64,000 nt of DNA from JAFDXJ01 sp039811225 (GTDB lineage: Bacteria; Bacteroidota; Bacteroidia; Chitinophagales; Chitinophagaceae): positions 1 through 64,000 of the forward strand of contig JBDHYG010000013.1 in assembly GCA_039811225.1 (NCBI GenBank). Direction: 5' to 3'. This document shows, piece after piece, positions 33,728-42,329 of this stretch. The translations under genes were made by a program, and so were the position numbers. How positions within the stretch are numbered: position 1 is the first letter of the stretch; each line of letters opens with the position of its first letter. The notes under the pieces were generated by a model. It was given only the letters and a program-made list of their open reading frames with translations. It had not been told where the DNA came from and ran no database searches.

Positions 33728-34209
33728 GGACATTTGGCCGTTGCAAAAAAATAGGGTTATTTTCAGTTGCTTTTTCCATACTATGGACATCCTGCCAATC
33801 GCTTGGTTCTTTTGAAAATACCACGGCTTTTCCAAAACATGCATGGCCTTCATCCCAAAAAGTGCAGGTGCATTTTAAAGTGACTGATACGACTTCGTTC
33901 TATACTGTATTTGTGGTGATCCGGCATACGGGCGCTTATCATTTTAATAATATCTGGCTAAACCTTTCCACGAAAGCACCCGGTGATTCAGTTCAGACAC
34001 AACAACTCAATCTTCCCCTGGCCAATAATAACCAGGGTTGGCTGGGAACCTATTTTGATGACATCATTGAACACCGCATCCCGGTGAATGCATTCCCGAT
34101 GAAACTCAAAGCAGGCGATTATGATTTTACATTGCAACAAATCATGCGGGAAGACCCTTTACAGGAAATGATGAATGCCGGCATCCGCATTGAAAAAAAT
34201 AATCAATAG
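33724..34209 (+). CDS. gldH: Gliding-motility lipoprotein GldH
   Basis: 161 residues with a lipoprotein signal (SVAFSILWTSC), then the GldH pattern: FPKHAWPSSQKVQVHFKVTD, RHTGAYHFNNIWL and GDYDFTLQQIMREDPLQ. GldH is an envelope lipoprotein needed for gliding in Flavobacterium and belongs to the Bacteroidetes motility/type IX secretion set. The gene overlaps yicC by 4 nt and is followed by a sensor kinase after 65 nt. It is a good taxonomic marker for this window. Confidence 0.86.
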   Translation: MRTFGRCKKIGLFSVAFSILWTSCQSLGSFENTTAFPKHAWPSSQKVQVHFKVTDTTSFYTVFVVIRHTGAYHFNNIWLNLSTKAPGDSVQTQQLNLPLANNNQGWLGTYFDDIIEHRIPVNAFPMKLKAGDYDFTLQQIMREDPLQEMMNAGIRIEKNNQ

Positions 34210-34274
34210 CTTGCACGTGTTGACACTTTTTGTGTCAAAATTATTTCCCGGAAAAGCCAAGCTGTATATTATCT

Positions 34275-35261
34275 ATGAAGCGAACGATAAAAAAACCCGG
34301 TTTCCTGATCATTACAATTGTGTTTTGGTTCCTGCTGTTATATATGATTGCGGCCTTGTCCTGGTGGTATATTGAATTAAAAAATCAAAACAATGAATTA
34401 CATGAAAGCCGGCTCGAACAAATAGATCAGCAATCTCCTTCCAATACAACTGCCCGCTTAGAAGTAGAAAAAGAATACCACATAAAAAAAATGCAATACC
34501 TCGGTGAGGGGCTTACCTTTTTGCTGGTTATACTTGTCGGGGCCGTTTTTGTGTACCGTGCCGTTCGAAACCAGTTTCGGCTGGCTGAACAACAAAATAA
34601 TTTCATGATGGCAGTAACACATGAACTCAAGACACCGATAGCGATTTTGCAACTCAACTTAGAGACACTTCAAAAATATCAATTGGACGATACACGGAAA
34701 AAAAATATCCTGGATATGTCCCTGCTGGAAAACCATCGGCTGAATGAATTGACAGATAATATACTCATAGCGGCACAGCTTGAATCCGGCCGCTTCAAAA
34801 AAACAAAACAGGAAATTGATTTATACACCTTGTTCCAAAATGCTTTACAGGAATATACGGCAAGGGTGCCTGACCGAATATTTACCATGCACTTGGAAGA
34901 AAATTTATACATTTCCGGGGAACCGGTATTATTGAAACTTGTATTGCATAACCTGTTGAGTAATGCCATTAAATATTCTCCGAAAGGAAGCCGTATTGAA
35001 ATTTCCCTGACACGGGTAAATCAACAGGCTCAACTCCTGATCGCGGACGAAGGCAGTGGTATTCCTGATACAGAGAAGAAAAGAATTTTTGAAAAATTTT
35101 ATCGCGTAGGCAATGAAGCAACCCGTAGTACAAAAGGTACGGGCCTGGGTCTATATCTTTGCAAAAAGATAATTACCGGTTTCGGCGGGAAAATTTCTGT
35201 GCATAATAATGTACCCATGGGTACTATTTTTAAAATATTTTTACCTCTTTTAAAACAATGA
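34275..35261 (+). CDS. Sensor histidine kinase
   Basis: 328 residues. Two membrane helices (about 8-30 and 78-97) flank a short periplasmic loop of about 45 residues. H-box is VTHELKTPIAILQLNLE, N-box LHNLLSNAIKYSP, then ADEGSGIPD and GTGLGLYLCKKII. The start is at 34275 (MKRTIKKPGFLII); the longer reading from 34230 starts in sequence just after gldH. The regulator gene starts inside its last codons (4-nt overlap), so it is a co-translated pair. The signal is not apparent. Confidence 0.93.
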   Translation: MKRTIKKPGFLIITIVFWFLLLYMIAALSWWYIELKNQNNELHESRLEQIDQQSPSNTTARLEVEKEYHIKKMQYLGEGLTFLLVILVGAVFVYRAVRNQFRLAEQQNNFMMAVTHELKTPIAILQLNLETLQKYQLDDTRKKNILDMSLLENHRLNELTDNILIAAQLESGRFKKTKQEIDLYTLFQNALQEYTARVPDRIFTMHLEENLYISGEPVLLKLVLHNLLSNAIKYSPKGSRIEISLTRVNQQAQLLIADEGSGIPDTEKKRIFEKFYRVGNEATRSTKGTGLGLYLCKKIITGFGGKISVHNNVPMGTIFKIFLPLLKQ

Positions 35262-35965
35262 ACCAGGCAATACAAGGAAATATTCTTTTAGTGGAAGATG
35301 AGGAAAACCTGCATGCTTCCGTAAAACTGAATCTCGAATTATCCGGCTATACGGTTACTTCCGCCTTCACAGGCCCCGAAGCCTTAAAGGCGGTGAAGAA
35401 TGAATATTTCGATCTCATCATCCTGGACATCATGCTCCCGGAACTTGATGGGATCAGCGTTACAGAAAATATCCGGCTAAAACAAAATGAAGTGCCCATC
35501 CTTATTGTCAGTGCCAAAAATGAAGGAAAAGACCGGGTATTAGGCTTGCGTAAAGGCGCCGATGATTACCTGACAAAACCGTTTAACCTCGATGAACTTT
35601 TATTGCGCGTGGAAAAACTGGTATTGAAAAATAAACGGCTGCAGGAAAAAGAATTCGTAGCTGATGTTTACCGCTTTGATGCTTACAGCATCGATTTCAA
35701 AGCGCAACGCGCCATTGGCAATGAAGGCCGCACCATTGAACTCAGTAAGCGGGAAACCATGTTGCTTAAATTATTAATTGAGCATAAAAATGAAGTGGTC
35801 ACCCGGGAGCGGATCCTGCAAATGGTTTGGGGCTACCAGGTTTATCCTCTTACACGTACCATTGATAATCACATCATGAATTTCAGGAAATATTTTGAAA
35901 AAGATACCCGCAAGCCAAAGCATTTCCATTCCATTCGGGGCATGGGTTATAAGTTTACGGACTAA
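35258..35965 (+). CDS. OmpR-family response regulator
   Basis: 235 residues with a receiver domain (LVEDEENLHASVKL, LIILDIMLPELDG with the phospho-Asp, LTKPF) and a winged-helix DNA-binding domain (LSKRETMLLKLLIEH, VTRERILQMVWG, TIDNHIMNFRKYFE). It overlaps its kinase gene by 4 nt. Its end overlaps the last 11 nt of the BatD-like gene on the opposite strand. Targets cannot be inferred from the sequence. Confidence 0.94.
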   Translation: MNQAIQGNILLVEDEENLHASVKLNLELSGYTVTSAFTGPEALKAVKNEYFDLIILDIMLPELDGISVTENIRLKQNEVPILIVSAKNEGKDRVLGLRKGADDYLTKPFNLDELLLRVEKLVLKNKRLQEKEFVADVYRFDAYSIDFKAQRAIGNEGRTIELSKRETMLLKLLIEHKNEVVTRERILQMVWGYQVYPLTRTIDNHIMNFRKYFEKDTRKPKHFHSIRGMGYKFTD

Positions 35966-37376
35966 GGGGCTCCGGGTAAAGTTTTCTTAGTAACGTCACC
36001 AATTCCATAGATACCTCCACTCGCTTTTCTTTACTTTCCTCAAGCGCAAATAACTGGCGATTGCAGGTTTCAAAAATTCGAGTACAGGTTGGGCACTGCG
36101 TTGTATATGCCGGCATTTCCTGCAATGCGTCTACCAATACCGACTCTGTAACTGAATCCAGGCCGGTCTTTTGTTGTAATGCCTGCATCAGGATCTTCCG
36201 TGCTTCCCGGAAATAATTTTTATCATCTTCTATCCCATCTAACTGATGGAGCCGGATAAAAATGGTATCCGGCGTTGCTGCCTTTGGTGTGGGACTTGCC
36301 GGTACATTTTCATCTGTTTTTTTGCTGGGTTCTTTTTTACTTTTCTTTTTTCTTGACAGATATATAACAAACCCTGTAACGAGTAAAAAAACAGGTATAA
36401 GCCAAGTGAATTTGGCAAAGCCATTCCATCCCGTATCCTGCACTGTTTGTAAATTGCTTTTAGTAACCGCTGCCGTGAAATAAAGCCGTAATGTATCTGT
36501 GTGGATATTTTGATACGTAGCCGTTGCCGGATCAAAATACGAGAGATGAATAGGAGGAATAAATGTGGCGCCTATCGTTTTACCTATAAATGGAATATCA
36601 AATTGCTTATACCCTTCAATCGGGAAAACATATTCATCAGTATGTTGCGTATCGGTTGCGTCAAAATGTTCTGTTGTAGCGGGCCATGATACTACCGGCA
36701 TGGGAATACCCCGGATATTTCCGGCACCGGATATCCTGATTTTTAATGTGGCACTTTCCCCCACCGGAATTGTATCAGCGCTCAGTTCTGCCCGGATAGA
36801 AAAACTGCCCACCATTTCCAGTATATCTGAGCCAGGAGATTGTACCGGTAATGATTTCACCTGTATAGATTGTGGCGTATTGCTGGTAACGGCACTATAG
36901 TTTTCTGTCTCCAGTAAATTTCCGGAATGTGAAATCGCCACTATATTATTTACACTGGCCGCACCTAAAATCAATTCTCCGGGAGCGAAAGGAATTAATT
37001 GTACTTTGCGAATAATGAAAACATGATAACGTTTACCCTTAAATGTCTCTTCATCCGGTTCTTTGTCTATTGGCAAATCATAAACACTACAGCCGGAAAA
37101 AGCAGGTTGTTGGGTTACCCTGCTTTGGCTGTTTAAGGCAGTAAATAATTTATACGTTACCAGTACCGGCTGGCCGGTAAAAATAGAAGGGCTGCTCTTC
37201 TCCACCTGTACAAAAATATTTTTAGTGATCAGGGCAGCCGGATCTTCATTTTTACCTAAAACCGGAATCTTATAAATCGGATCGTCGATGGTATCTTGTC
37301 CCCATACGGTCATAATCGGGAGAAGGAAAAAAAAGAAACAGCAAATATTTTTACGAAGAACATACATGCCCGGCAA
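35955..37376 (-). CDS. BatD-like membrane-anchored protein
   Basis: 473 residues. A signal sequence (ICCFFFFLLPIMTVWG) is followed by beta-rich periplasmic repeats (VEKSSPSIFTGQPVLVTYKL; MVGSFSIRAELSADTIPVGE), a transmembrane helix near residue 325-342 (WLIPVFLLVTGFVIYLS), and a cytoplasmic tail. This matches BatD / oxygen-tolerance proteins (PF13584), usually encoded with MoxR, BatA, BatB and BatC. None of those genes is here, so it is an isolated copy. An ATG three codons in (37367) is possible. It overlaps the regulator stop by 11 nt. Confidence 0.78.
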   Translation of the reverse strand: MPGMYVLRKNICCFFFFLLPIMTVWGQDTIDDPIYKIPVLGKNEDPAALITKNIFVQVEKSSPSIFTGQPVLVTYKLFTALNSQSRVTQQPAFSGCSVYDLPIDKEPDEETFKGKRYHVFIIRKVQLIPFAPGELILGAASVNNIVAISHSGNLLETENYSAVTSNTPQSIQVKSLPVQSPGSDILEMVGSFSIRAELSADTIPVGESATLKIRISGAGNIRGIPMPVVSWPATTEHFDATDTQHTDEYVFPIEGYKQFDIPFIGKTIGATFIPPIHLSYFDPATATYQNIHTDTLRLYFTAAVTKSNLQTVQDTGWNGFAKFTWLIPVFLLVTGFVIYLSRKKKSKKEPSKKTDENVPASPTPKAATPDTIFIRLHQLDGIEDDKNYFREARKILMQALQQKTGLDSVTESVLVDALQEMPAYTTQCPTCTRIFETCNRQLFALEESKEKRVEVSMELVTLLRKLYPEPLSP

Positions 37377-37539
37377 AGATAACCGGATTGCGAAATTTTA
37401 CTTTGCCTGTGCGGTTAAGGATGGGTTAAAAGGCAGGAGGATTATTTCCAAATTATCAAATCATTTTTTCATCCACTTTTTATTCCTGAAAATATATCCT
37501 GCCATTTTTAAAAACAGTAAGTTTGTCCCAAAAAGATGT

Positions 37540-38682
37540 ATGCCTTTTTATGCACTGGATTCTATCATTGATTTTTTAGAACCGGTATGCCCTGCCGGTT
37601 TTATCGAGGACAATGGGTATAAAAAAAATCAATTGGGCCATACAACCAGGATCTATAACACCAGTTTTCCGGATGTTGACCAGGCCGATTTGATCCTCTT
37701 GGGCTGCGGTGAATACCGCGGAATGCCCGGAGGACAATTTAATAATGAAGCGGCCAATGCCATACGCGATGCATTCTATGCTTTGTATAAATGGCACGAT
37801 GACCTCATTATTGCGGATGCAGGAAATATAAAACAAGGCGCTACTTTATCCGATACGTATGTTGCTTTAAAAACCGTGATTACTGAATTATTGAACCATG
37901 GAAAACGTGTGGTCATTTTAGGTGGCTCTCAGGATATCACTATTGCCCAGTATAAAGTGTATGCGGATGCGGGAGAAATTATAGAAATGGTGAATACCGA
38001 TGCATGTATTGATATTGATATGGAAGATGCAGCTCCGGCTGCTAATTTTTTAATACCGGTATTAACATCGGAACCCAATTTTATCCGGCATTATAATCAT
38101 ATCGGTTTTCAAAGTTATTATGTACATCCGGGTATGCTGGAAATGATTGATAAGTTACGTTTTGATTGTTATCGGTTGGGTAAGGTTAAAGAGAATATGG
38201 AAGAAATGGAACCGGTCATCCGGCAAGCGGCTTTATATAGTTTTGATATTTCCGCATTACAATATAGCCATGCCCCAACCAACATAAACTGCCCGAATGG
38301 TTTTTCCGGGGAAGAAGCCTGTATGCTGATGCAATATGCCGGGATGAGCCCGGCACTCACCACGCTGGGCTTGTATGGATATCGCCCAAATGATGATGTA
38401 CAGGGCATTACAGCCCGCCAGATCAGCCAGATGCTTTGGTATTTCCTGGATGGCATTTATAAAGGAAAACAGGAACCATCCCTGGATGATACCTTTGCTT
38501 TCAATGAATATAAAATTGCCTTCGCCGATGTAGAGAGCCATTTTTTCCAAAGCAAACGTACAGGCAGGTGGTGGATGAAACTACCCGATAAGCGATGGAT
38601 TGCCTGCAGCCATAATGATTATATCCTGGCTACGCAAAATGAAATTCCCGAGCGATGGATGCGTGCAATGGAAAGAATTTAA
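37540..38682 (+). CDS. Atypical ureohydrolase (arginase/formimidoylglutamase-like)
   Basis: 380 residues with the overall arginase-family fold: LLGCGEYRGM near the start, then VVILGGSQDITIAQY, NTDACIDIDM and SFDISALQ at the three metal-motif positions. Compared with GGDHS, DAHxD and SFDxDxxD of true arginases, several ligands are changed (His to Gln, His to Cys, Asp to Ser), so binuclear manganese is unlikely to bind as usual. The start at 37540 (MPFYALDSIIDF) is chosen because upstream codons overlap the BatD-like gene and show no family features. It ends 4 nt into the permease stop on the other strand. The annotation 'formimidoylglutamase' often used for these proteins is doubtful here. Confidence 0.75.
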   Translation: MPFYALDSIIDFLEPVCPAGFIEDNGYKKNQLGHTTRIYNTSFPDVDQADLILLGCGEYRGMPGGQFNNEAANAIRDAFYALYKWHDDLIIADAGNIKQGATLSDTYVALKTVITELLNHGKRVVILGGSQDITIAQYKVYADAGEIIEMVNTDACIDIDMEDAAPAANFLIPVLTSEPNFIRHYNHIGFQSYYVHPGMLEMIDKLRFDCYRLGKVKENMEEMEPVIRQAALYSFDISALQYSHAPTNINCPNGFSGEEACMLMQYAGMSPALTTLGLYGYRPNDDVQGITARQISQMLWYFLDGIYKGKQEPSLDDTFAFNEYKIAFADVESHFFQSKRTGRWWMKLPDKRWIACSHNDYILATQNEIPERWMRAMERI

Positions 38683-39860
38683 ATACCGCGAATATATTTT
38701 CGAATACTGCTTCTATTCACCCACCACAATACCAGCAAAAGTACAGCGGCAACTATTAGCGTAGGAATTGCTATATAAGATCGTAAATAAATATGTTGCG
38801 CCTGCAATGCATTGGCGCCTAAAAATTGCAGAATTGATAGAACGAGAAGCGCCAGGCCAACGATCAGTAAATTCACCGGGAAAAAATGCTTCATCAAAAA
38901 TTGTTGCAACTGCCTGGGTGCCGCGCCTAATGTGATCAATAACCTGATCTCTTCTTTACAGGATGCAATGGTTAATTGAATAAACAAGGTAAAAATCAAT
39001 AAAGCAAATAATAACATAATCGCCCCGGTCACCCAGGAAATATTTACGACCAGGGAAACGACCTGTCGATATTTACTAAAACGGGTCTTATCTGCATCGG
39101 TAGTCAGGCCATGATCTTTTAAATAACGCACCAGTTGCGGGTTTCCGGGATCATTGGTTTTGATCACAACCCGTGACGGTTGTATATCGTTGCCCGAGCC
39201 ATAAGTGGTATTGGCCCAATCCATAAAGCTTTGCGGTACCAGCACTGAAGATATTCGATCACTAAAGCCAACCACCTTGCCATAATATTCTGCCCTGCCC
39301 AGGGGAGTACGAATAATAATCCGTATGGGTAAATTCTTTACCAGTTCCTGGCTTAATTGAGGCAACCCCCTGGATACCGCAAAACCAAAATTATACATGT
39401 CAAGAAATGCATTGGGCACAACCATCGGAATAAAATTGGATTGTGCATTCCATTTCCAGTCAGGTGTATGAATATCAAGAAAACTATCCGGCACACTTTC
39501 AAAAAACAAATCGGTATAAAAAGGAATCTGGTCACTCACGCTTTCTGCGGAAATTTTAAACCGGCTTGGAGTAAGGACACCGGCAGACTGCACAAATGGT
39601 TGTTTTTGCAAATCTGCCATATCTTTTTCGCTCAGCGTGGTAGCACCAATAGTTTGTGCATTCACTTGTTTATTTATCACCAGGAAATTAGCAATACTAT
39701 CCTGGTTCGTTTTGCTGTACAACAGGTCATGATAATTTGCCTGCAATTGCACAGCAAGCAAAATCAGCAACATAGCCAGCGATAAAGCCAGGAATGCCAA
39801 CACAAAACGGAATCGTCCTGAACCGGTTTTGATCAATTTATGTAATAAGGCATTCCACAT
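38679..39860 (-). CDS. FtsX-like ABC transporter permease
   Basis: 393 residues with an N-terminal membrane helix (VLAFLALSLAMLLILLAV), a large periplasmic domain (about 45-260) and three C-terminal helices, the last with VLLLVLWWVNRSS. This is the FtsX/LolC/MacB layout that moves lipoproteins or exports molecules by mechanical force. Its ATPase gene ends 11 nt upstream, so the two form an ABC unit. Its end overlaps the ureohydrolase stop by 4 nt. Confidence 0.85.
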   Translation of the reverse strand: MWNALLHKLIKTGSGRFRFVLAFLALSLAMLLILLAVQLQANYHDLLYSKTNQDSIANFLVINKQVNAQTIGATTLSEKDMADLQKQPFVQSAGVLTPSRFKISAESVSDQIPFYTDLFFESVPDSFLDIHTPDWKWNAQSNFIPMVVPNAFLDMYNFGFAVSRGLPQLSQELVKNLPIRIIIRTPLGRAEYYGKVVGFSDRISSVLVPQSFMDWANTTYGSGNDIQPSRVVIKTNDPGNPQLVRYLKDHGLTTDADKTRFSKYRQVVSLVVNISWVTGAIMLLFALLIFTLFIQLTIASCKEEIRLLITLGAAPRQLQQFLMKHFFPVNLLIVGLALLVLSILQFLGANALQAQHIYLRSYIAIPTLIVAAVLLLVLWWVNRSSIRKYIRGI

Positions 39861-39871
39861 AAAATTTCAGG

Positions 39872-40519
39872 TTACAGGTCAACTTGTTTTGTATAAGCAA
39901 AATGGGTATCATCTTCCAGGTCAGTGAGTATAAAAGCTGCCTGGCGTTTTGTGCATTCTTCACGAATCAATGCGGCTGCCCGCTCTATATTCTCCGTATC
40001 CAGGTGGCTAAAAGGCTCATCCATCAACAAGAGATCAAAGGGCTGCATCATTGCCCGGATAATGGCAATCCGTTGCTGCTCGCCATAACTACAGGTAGCT
40101 GCCTGCTGTGATAAAATGGGCGCTATGGATAATCGTTCCGCCATTTGATCAATCATGCTTTCATCATACAGGGGTTGTTGCATGACGCGCTTCAAATTGA
40201 TATTCTCCCTGGCTGTCAGGTGAGGAAAAAGTCGCAGGTCCTGGAATACTATACTGATATGCTGTTGCCGATAGGCAGCCAATGTGGTTGCATCTATGGC
40301 ACGGATATTTTTTCCATCCCATAGAATGTCCCCTTCAAAATCATGACGGAGTTTGTATAAGAAATGGATCAGGGTAGTTTTCCCTGATCCACTGGGTGCT
40401 TTTATCTTCAGCCACTCGCCTTTTTGAATAACCAGTTTTTGTCCCCACACCTGGGAAGTTCTTTCCCGGAAACGATCTTTTAATGGAGCGGGAATTAAGT
40501 TATTAATATCGATTTGCAT
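39872..40519 (-). CDS. ABC transporter ATP-binding protein
   Basis: 215 residues. Walker A is KAPSGSGKTTLIHFLY, the signature CSYGEQQRIAIIRAM, and Walker B LLLMDEPFSHLD. The signature reads CSYGEQQR instead of LSGGQ, a weak but tolerated form. H-loop is replaced in FILTDLEDD, where the usual His is absent, which may lower activity. It is followed by its FtsX-like permease after 11 nt and preceded by the DUF4836 lipoprotein gene after 24 nt, so these three probably form one unit. Confidence 0.86.
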   Translation of the reverse strand: MQIDINNLIPAPLKDRFRERTSQVWGQKLVIQKGEWLKIKAPSGSGKTTLIHFLYKLRHDFEGDILWDGKNIRAIDATTLAAYRQQHISIVFQDLRLFPHLTARENINLKRVMQQPLYDESMIDQMAERLSIAPILSQQAATCSYGEQQRIAIIRAMMQPFDLLLMDEPFSHLDTENIERAAALIREECTKRQAAFILTDLEDDTHFAYTKQVDL

Positions 40520-40543
40520 GCCAGCGTTGAGATGATAAACCGG

Positions 40544-42226
40544 TTAATGCGGCATAGTCGTATCCGGTGCCATTTGTTGAACAGAATCCAGGTCTACCAT
40601 TCCTCCTTTTTCATATTGTTCCATACGCTGATGCAGTTCCCTTGCCGAAGCCGCGAAAAAGTTAATCAGGGATACCAGGCTGTTTTCTTTTTCATTCATG
40701 GTATGCATTTCCATATGGCTGGCCACGGAGTTGCCATTCATTTTTTCCGTCATGGAAGAAAAATCTTTGAATGTGGTTTTTGCCAAAGCCATAGACTGGC
40801 TATTGGATGAATCCACTGGTGCCTGTTGCAAAATGGTATTGATATCAATATATAAGGAGAACGGCTTTCCTTGAGCCCCTGCACTTATATCTTTGGGTAA
40901 ATTGGTGTTGCCTTTATTTGCCAGGTATTGTTGAATAATAGAATCTGAGCTTGCCAATAACAGGTTTTTTCCATTCATCAGAAAGCCACCGTCATCCATA
41001 TTTTTAGGAACATAACGTCCATCCTTCATTTCCATTAAACCACGATTCATCAATGCCGCAGCAATTTTATTATACGATGCGCTATCTGCAATTTTGATAT
41101 TGAAAATAAAATCAAACTCCGGTTTGGTATAATTTATTTTTTCTCCGCCAAAGTCCATTGTTTTCTGGCTAATCCTGAAACCGGAAGCCATAAACGCCAT
41201 ATCGCCACTGAATGCTTTGGTGATATCATCCAGTGTAAGGCCGGCCTGGGAAAGATACTGATTGGCAGTGCCGTCTATACCGGCAAATTTGATGATATCC
41301 AATAACACTTTCGGGTTGAATGATAAATTCATAAAACCCAGCAATGGTGCGGGGTACATATTCACCATGGCCATATCAGCATTCGGAGATGGATATTTTT
41401 TAAGAATGTCTGCGAGGTCTTTGCCAAAATAAGATTTTACGGAAGCCACAACTTTACCATTCTCAAAATTTACGGTCCCCGCTGTATGCATTCCTTTAAA
41501 GAGATCAGCCAGTTTCGTCATGCCAACAACCGGAATGGTATTTACAATGCCCTCTGAATTGGACCAGTATAAAATATCTGCTTTTTCTTTCAGGAGAGTT
41601 TTGAAATCATCCAGGGCGGTTACCGCATCTTCTTTTTTCAAATGCATCAATTGATCAAGGGCTGCCAGGGATGATTTACCATCATTGGGCACTACTTCTT
41701 CTGCATTCTTGGCTTCGGGTGGATTGGCATAAACCAGGATAGCCACATCTTTGTTCCAACCAATCGCCAATTCATTATTCAATACCGTAACAGAATAGGT
41801 ATCTTTTTTCTGGATAGGCGTACTATTTTTCTGTGCCTTAATATATGCCTCAAATTTGGCAGCATCTTTCATCCCGGCTACCAGGCCAACTGTCACGTTC
41901 TGCCCGGCCACCATGGAGGATGCCATTTTTATAAATGTAAAAATATGGTCACTGAAATCTATACCGGCTTCCGACATTTTTGAAAGTTGTTCTTTCATTT
42001 CGGTAGCTTTTTCCGAATCAGAATTTTTCAAAGCATTGGAGAATAATGAATCCCAATTGATATTTCCTTCTTTACATTTCGCTGCAAGACTGGCTGTATT
42101 AAAGTCAACCACCATAAAAGCGTCTTTTGGAATAAAGGCCGTCTGCTTGGGAACAGATGAAGAACAGGAAACGATAAAAATTGCCATACAGGCAAACCAT
42201 AAACAGGTAAGTATTTGCTTTCTCAT
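40544..42226 (-). CDS. DUF4836-family lipoprotein
   Basis: 560 residues with a lipoprotein signal (WFACMAIFIVSCSSS), then FIPKDAFMVVDFNTASLAAKC. This is the DUF4836 pattern of large Bacteroidetes lipoproteins of unknown role; the middle part repeats the theme of a bound or inhibited enzyme (VASVKSYFGKDLADILKKYP). The long central region shows no catalytic motif. It lies just upstream of the ABC ATPase and permease, so it may be an exported or transporter-associated component; no function is proven. Confidence 0.82.
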   Translation of the reverse strand: MRKQILTCLWFACMAIFIVSCSSSVPKQTAFIPKDAFMVVDFNTASLAAKCKEGNINWDSLFSNALKNSDSEKATEMKEQLSKMSEAGIDFSDHIFTFIKMASSMVAGQNVTVGLVAGMKDAAKFEAYIKAQKNSTPIQKKDTYSVTVLNNELAIGWNKDVAILVYANPPEAKNAEEVVPNDGKSSLAALDQLMHLKKEDAVTALDDFKTLLKEKADILYWSNSEGIVNTIPVVGMTKLADLFKGMHTAGTVNFENGKVVASVKSYFGKDLADILKKYPSPNADMAMVNMYPAPLLGFMNLSFNPKVLLDIIKFAGIDGTANQYLSQAGLTLDDITKAFSGDMAFMASGFRISQKTMDFGGEKINYTKPEFDFIFNIKIADSASYNKIAAALMNRGLMEMKDGRYVPKNMDDGGFLMNGKNLLLASSDSIIQQYLANKGNTNLPKDISAGAQGKPFSLYIDINTILQQAPVDSSNSQSMALAKTTFKDFSSMTEKMNGNSVASHMEMHTMNEKENSLVSLINFFAASARELHQRMEQYEKGGMVDLDSVQQMAPDTTMPH

Positions 42227-42329
42227 AATTTTAAATTAACGTTGCAAAGATGCAGGTAAATTGCAGATGTACAAAGATTCCTTCACTTAAAAAATACCGT
42301 TTAACACTTATTTAAACGGCTTCAATAGT

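Noticed and set aside
37288..37539. Ureohydrolase start inside the BatD-like gene
   Set aside because: Low-complexity basic sequence on the opposite strand of a real gene; the family fold starts at 37540.
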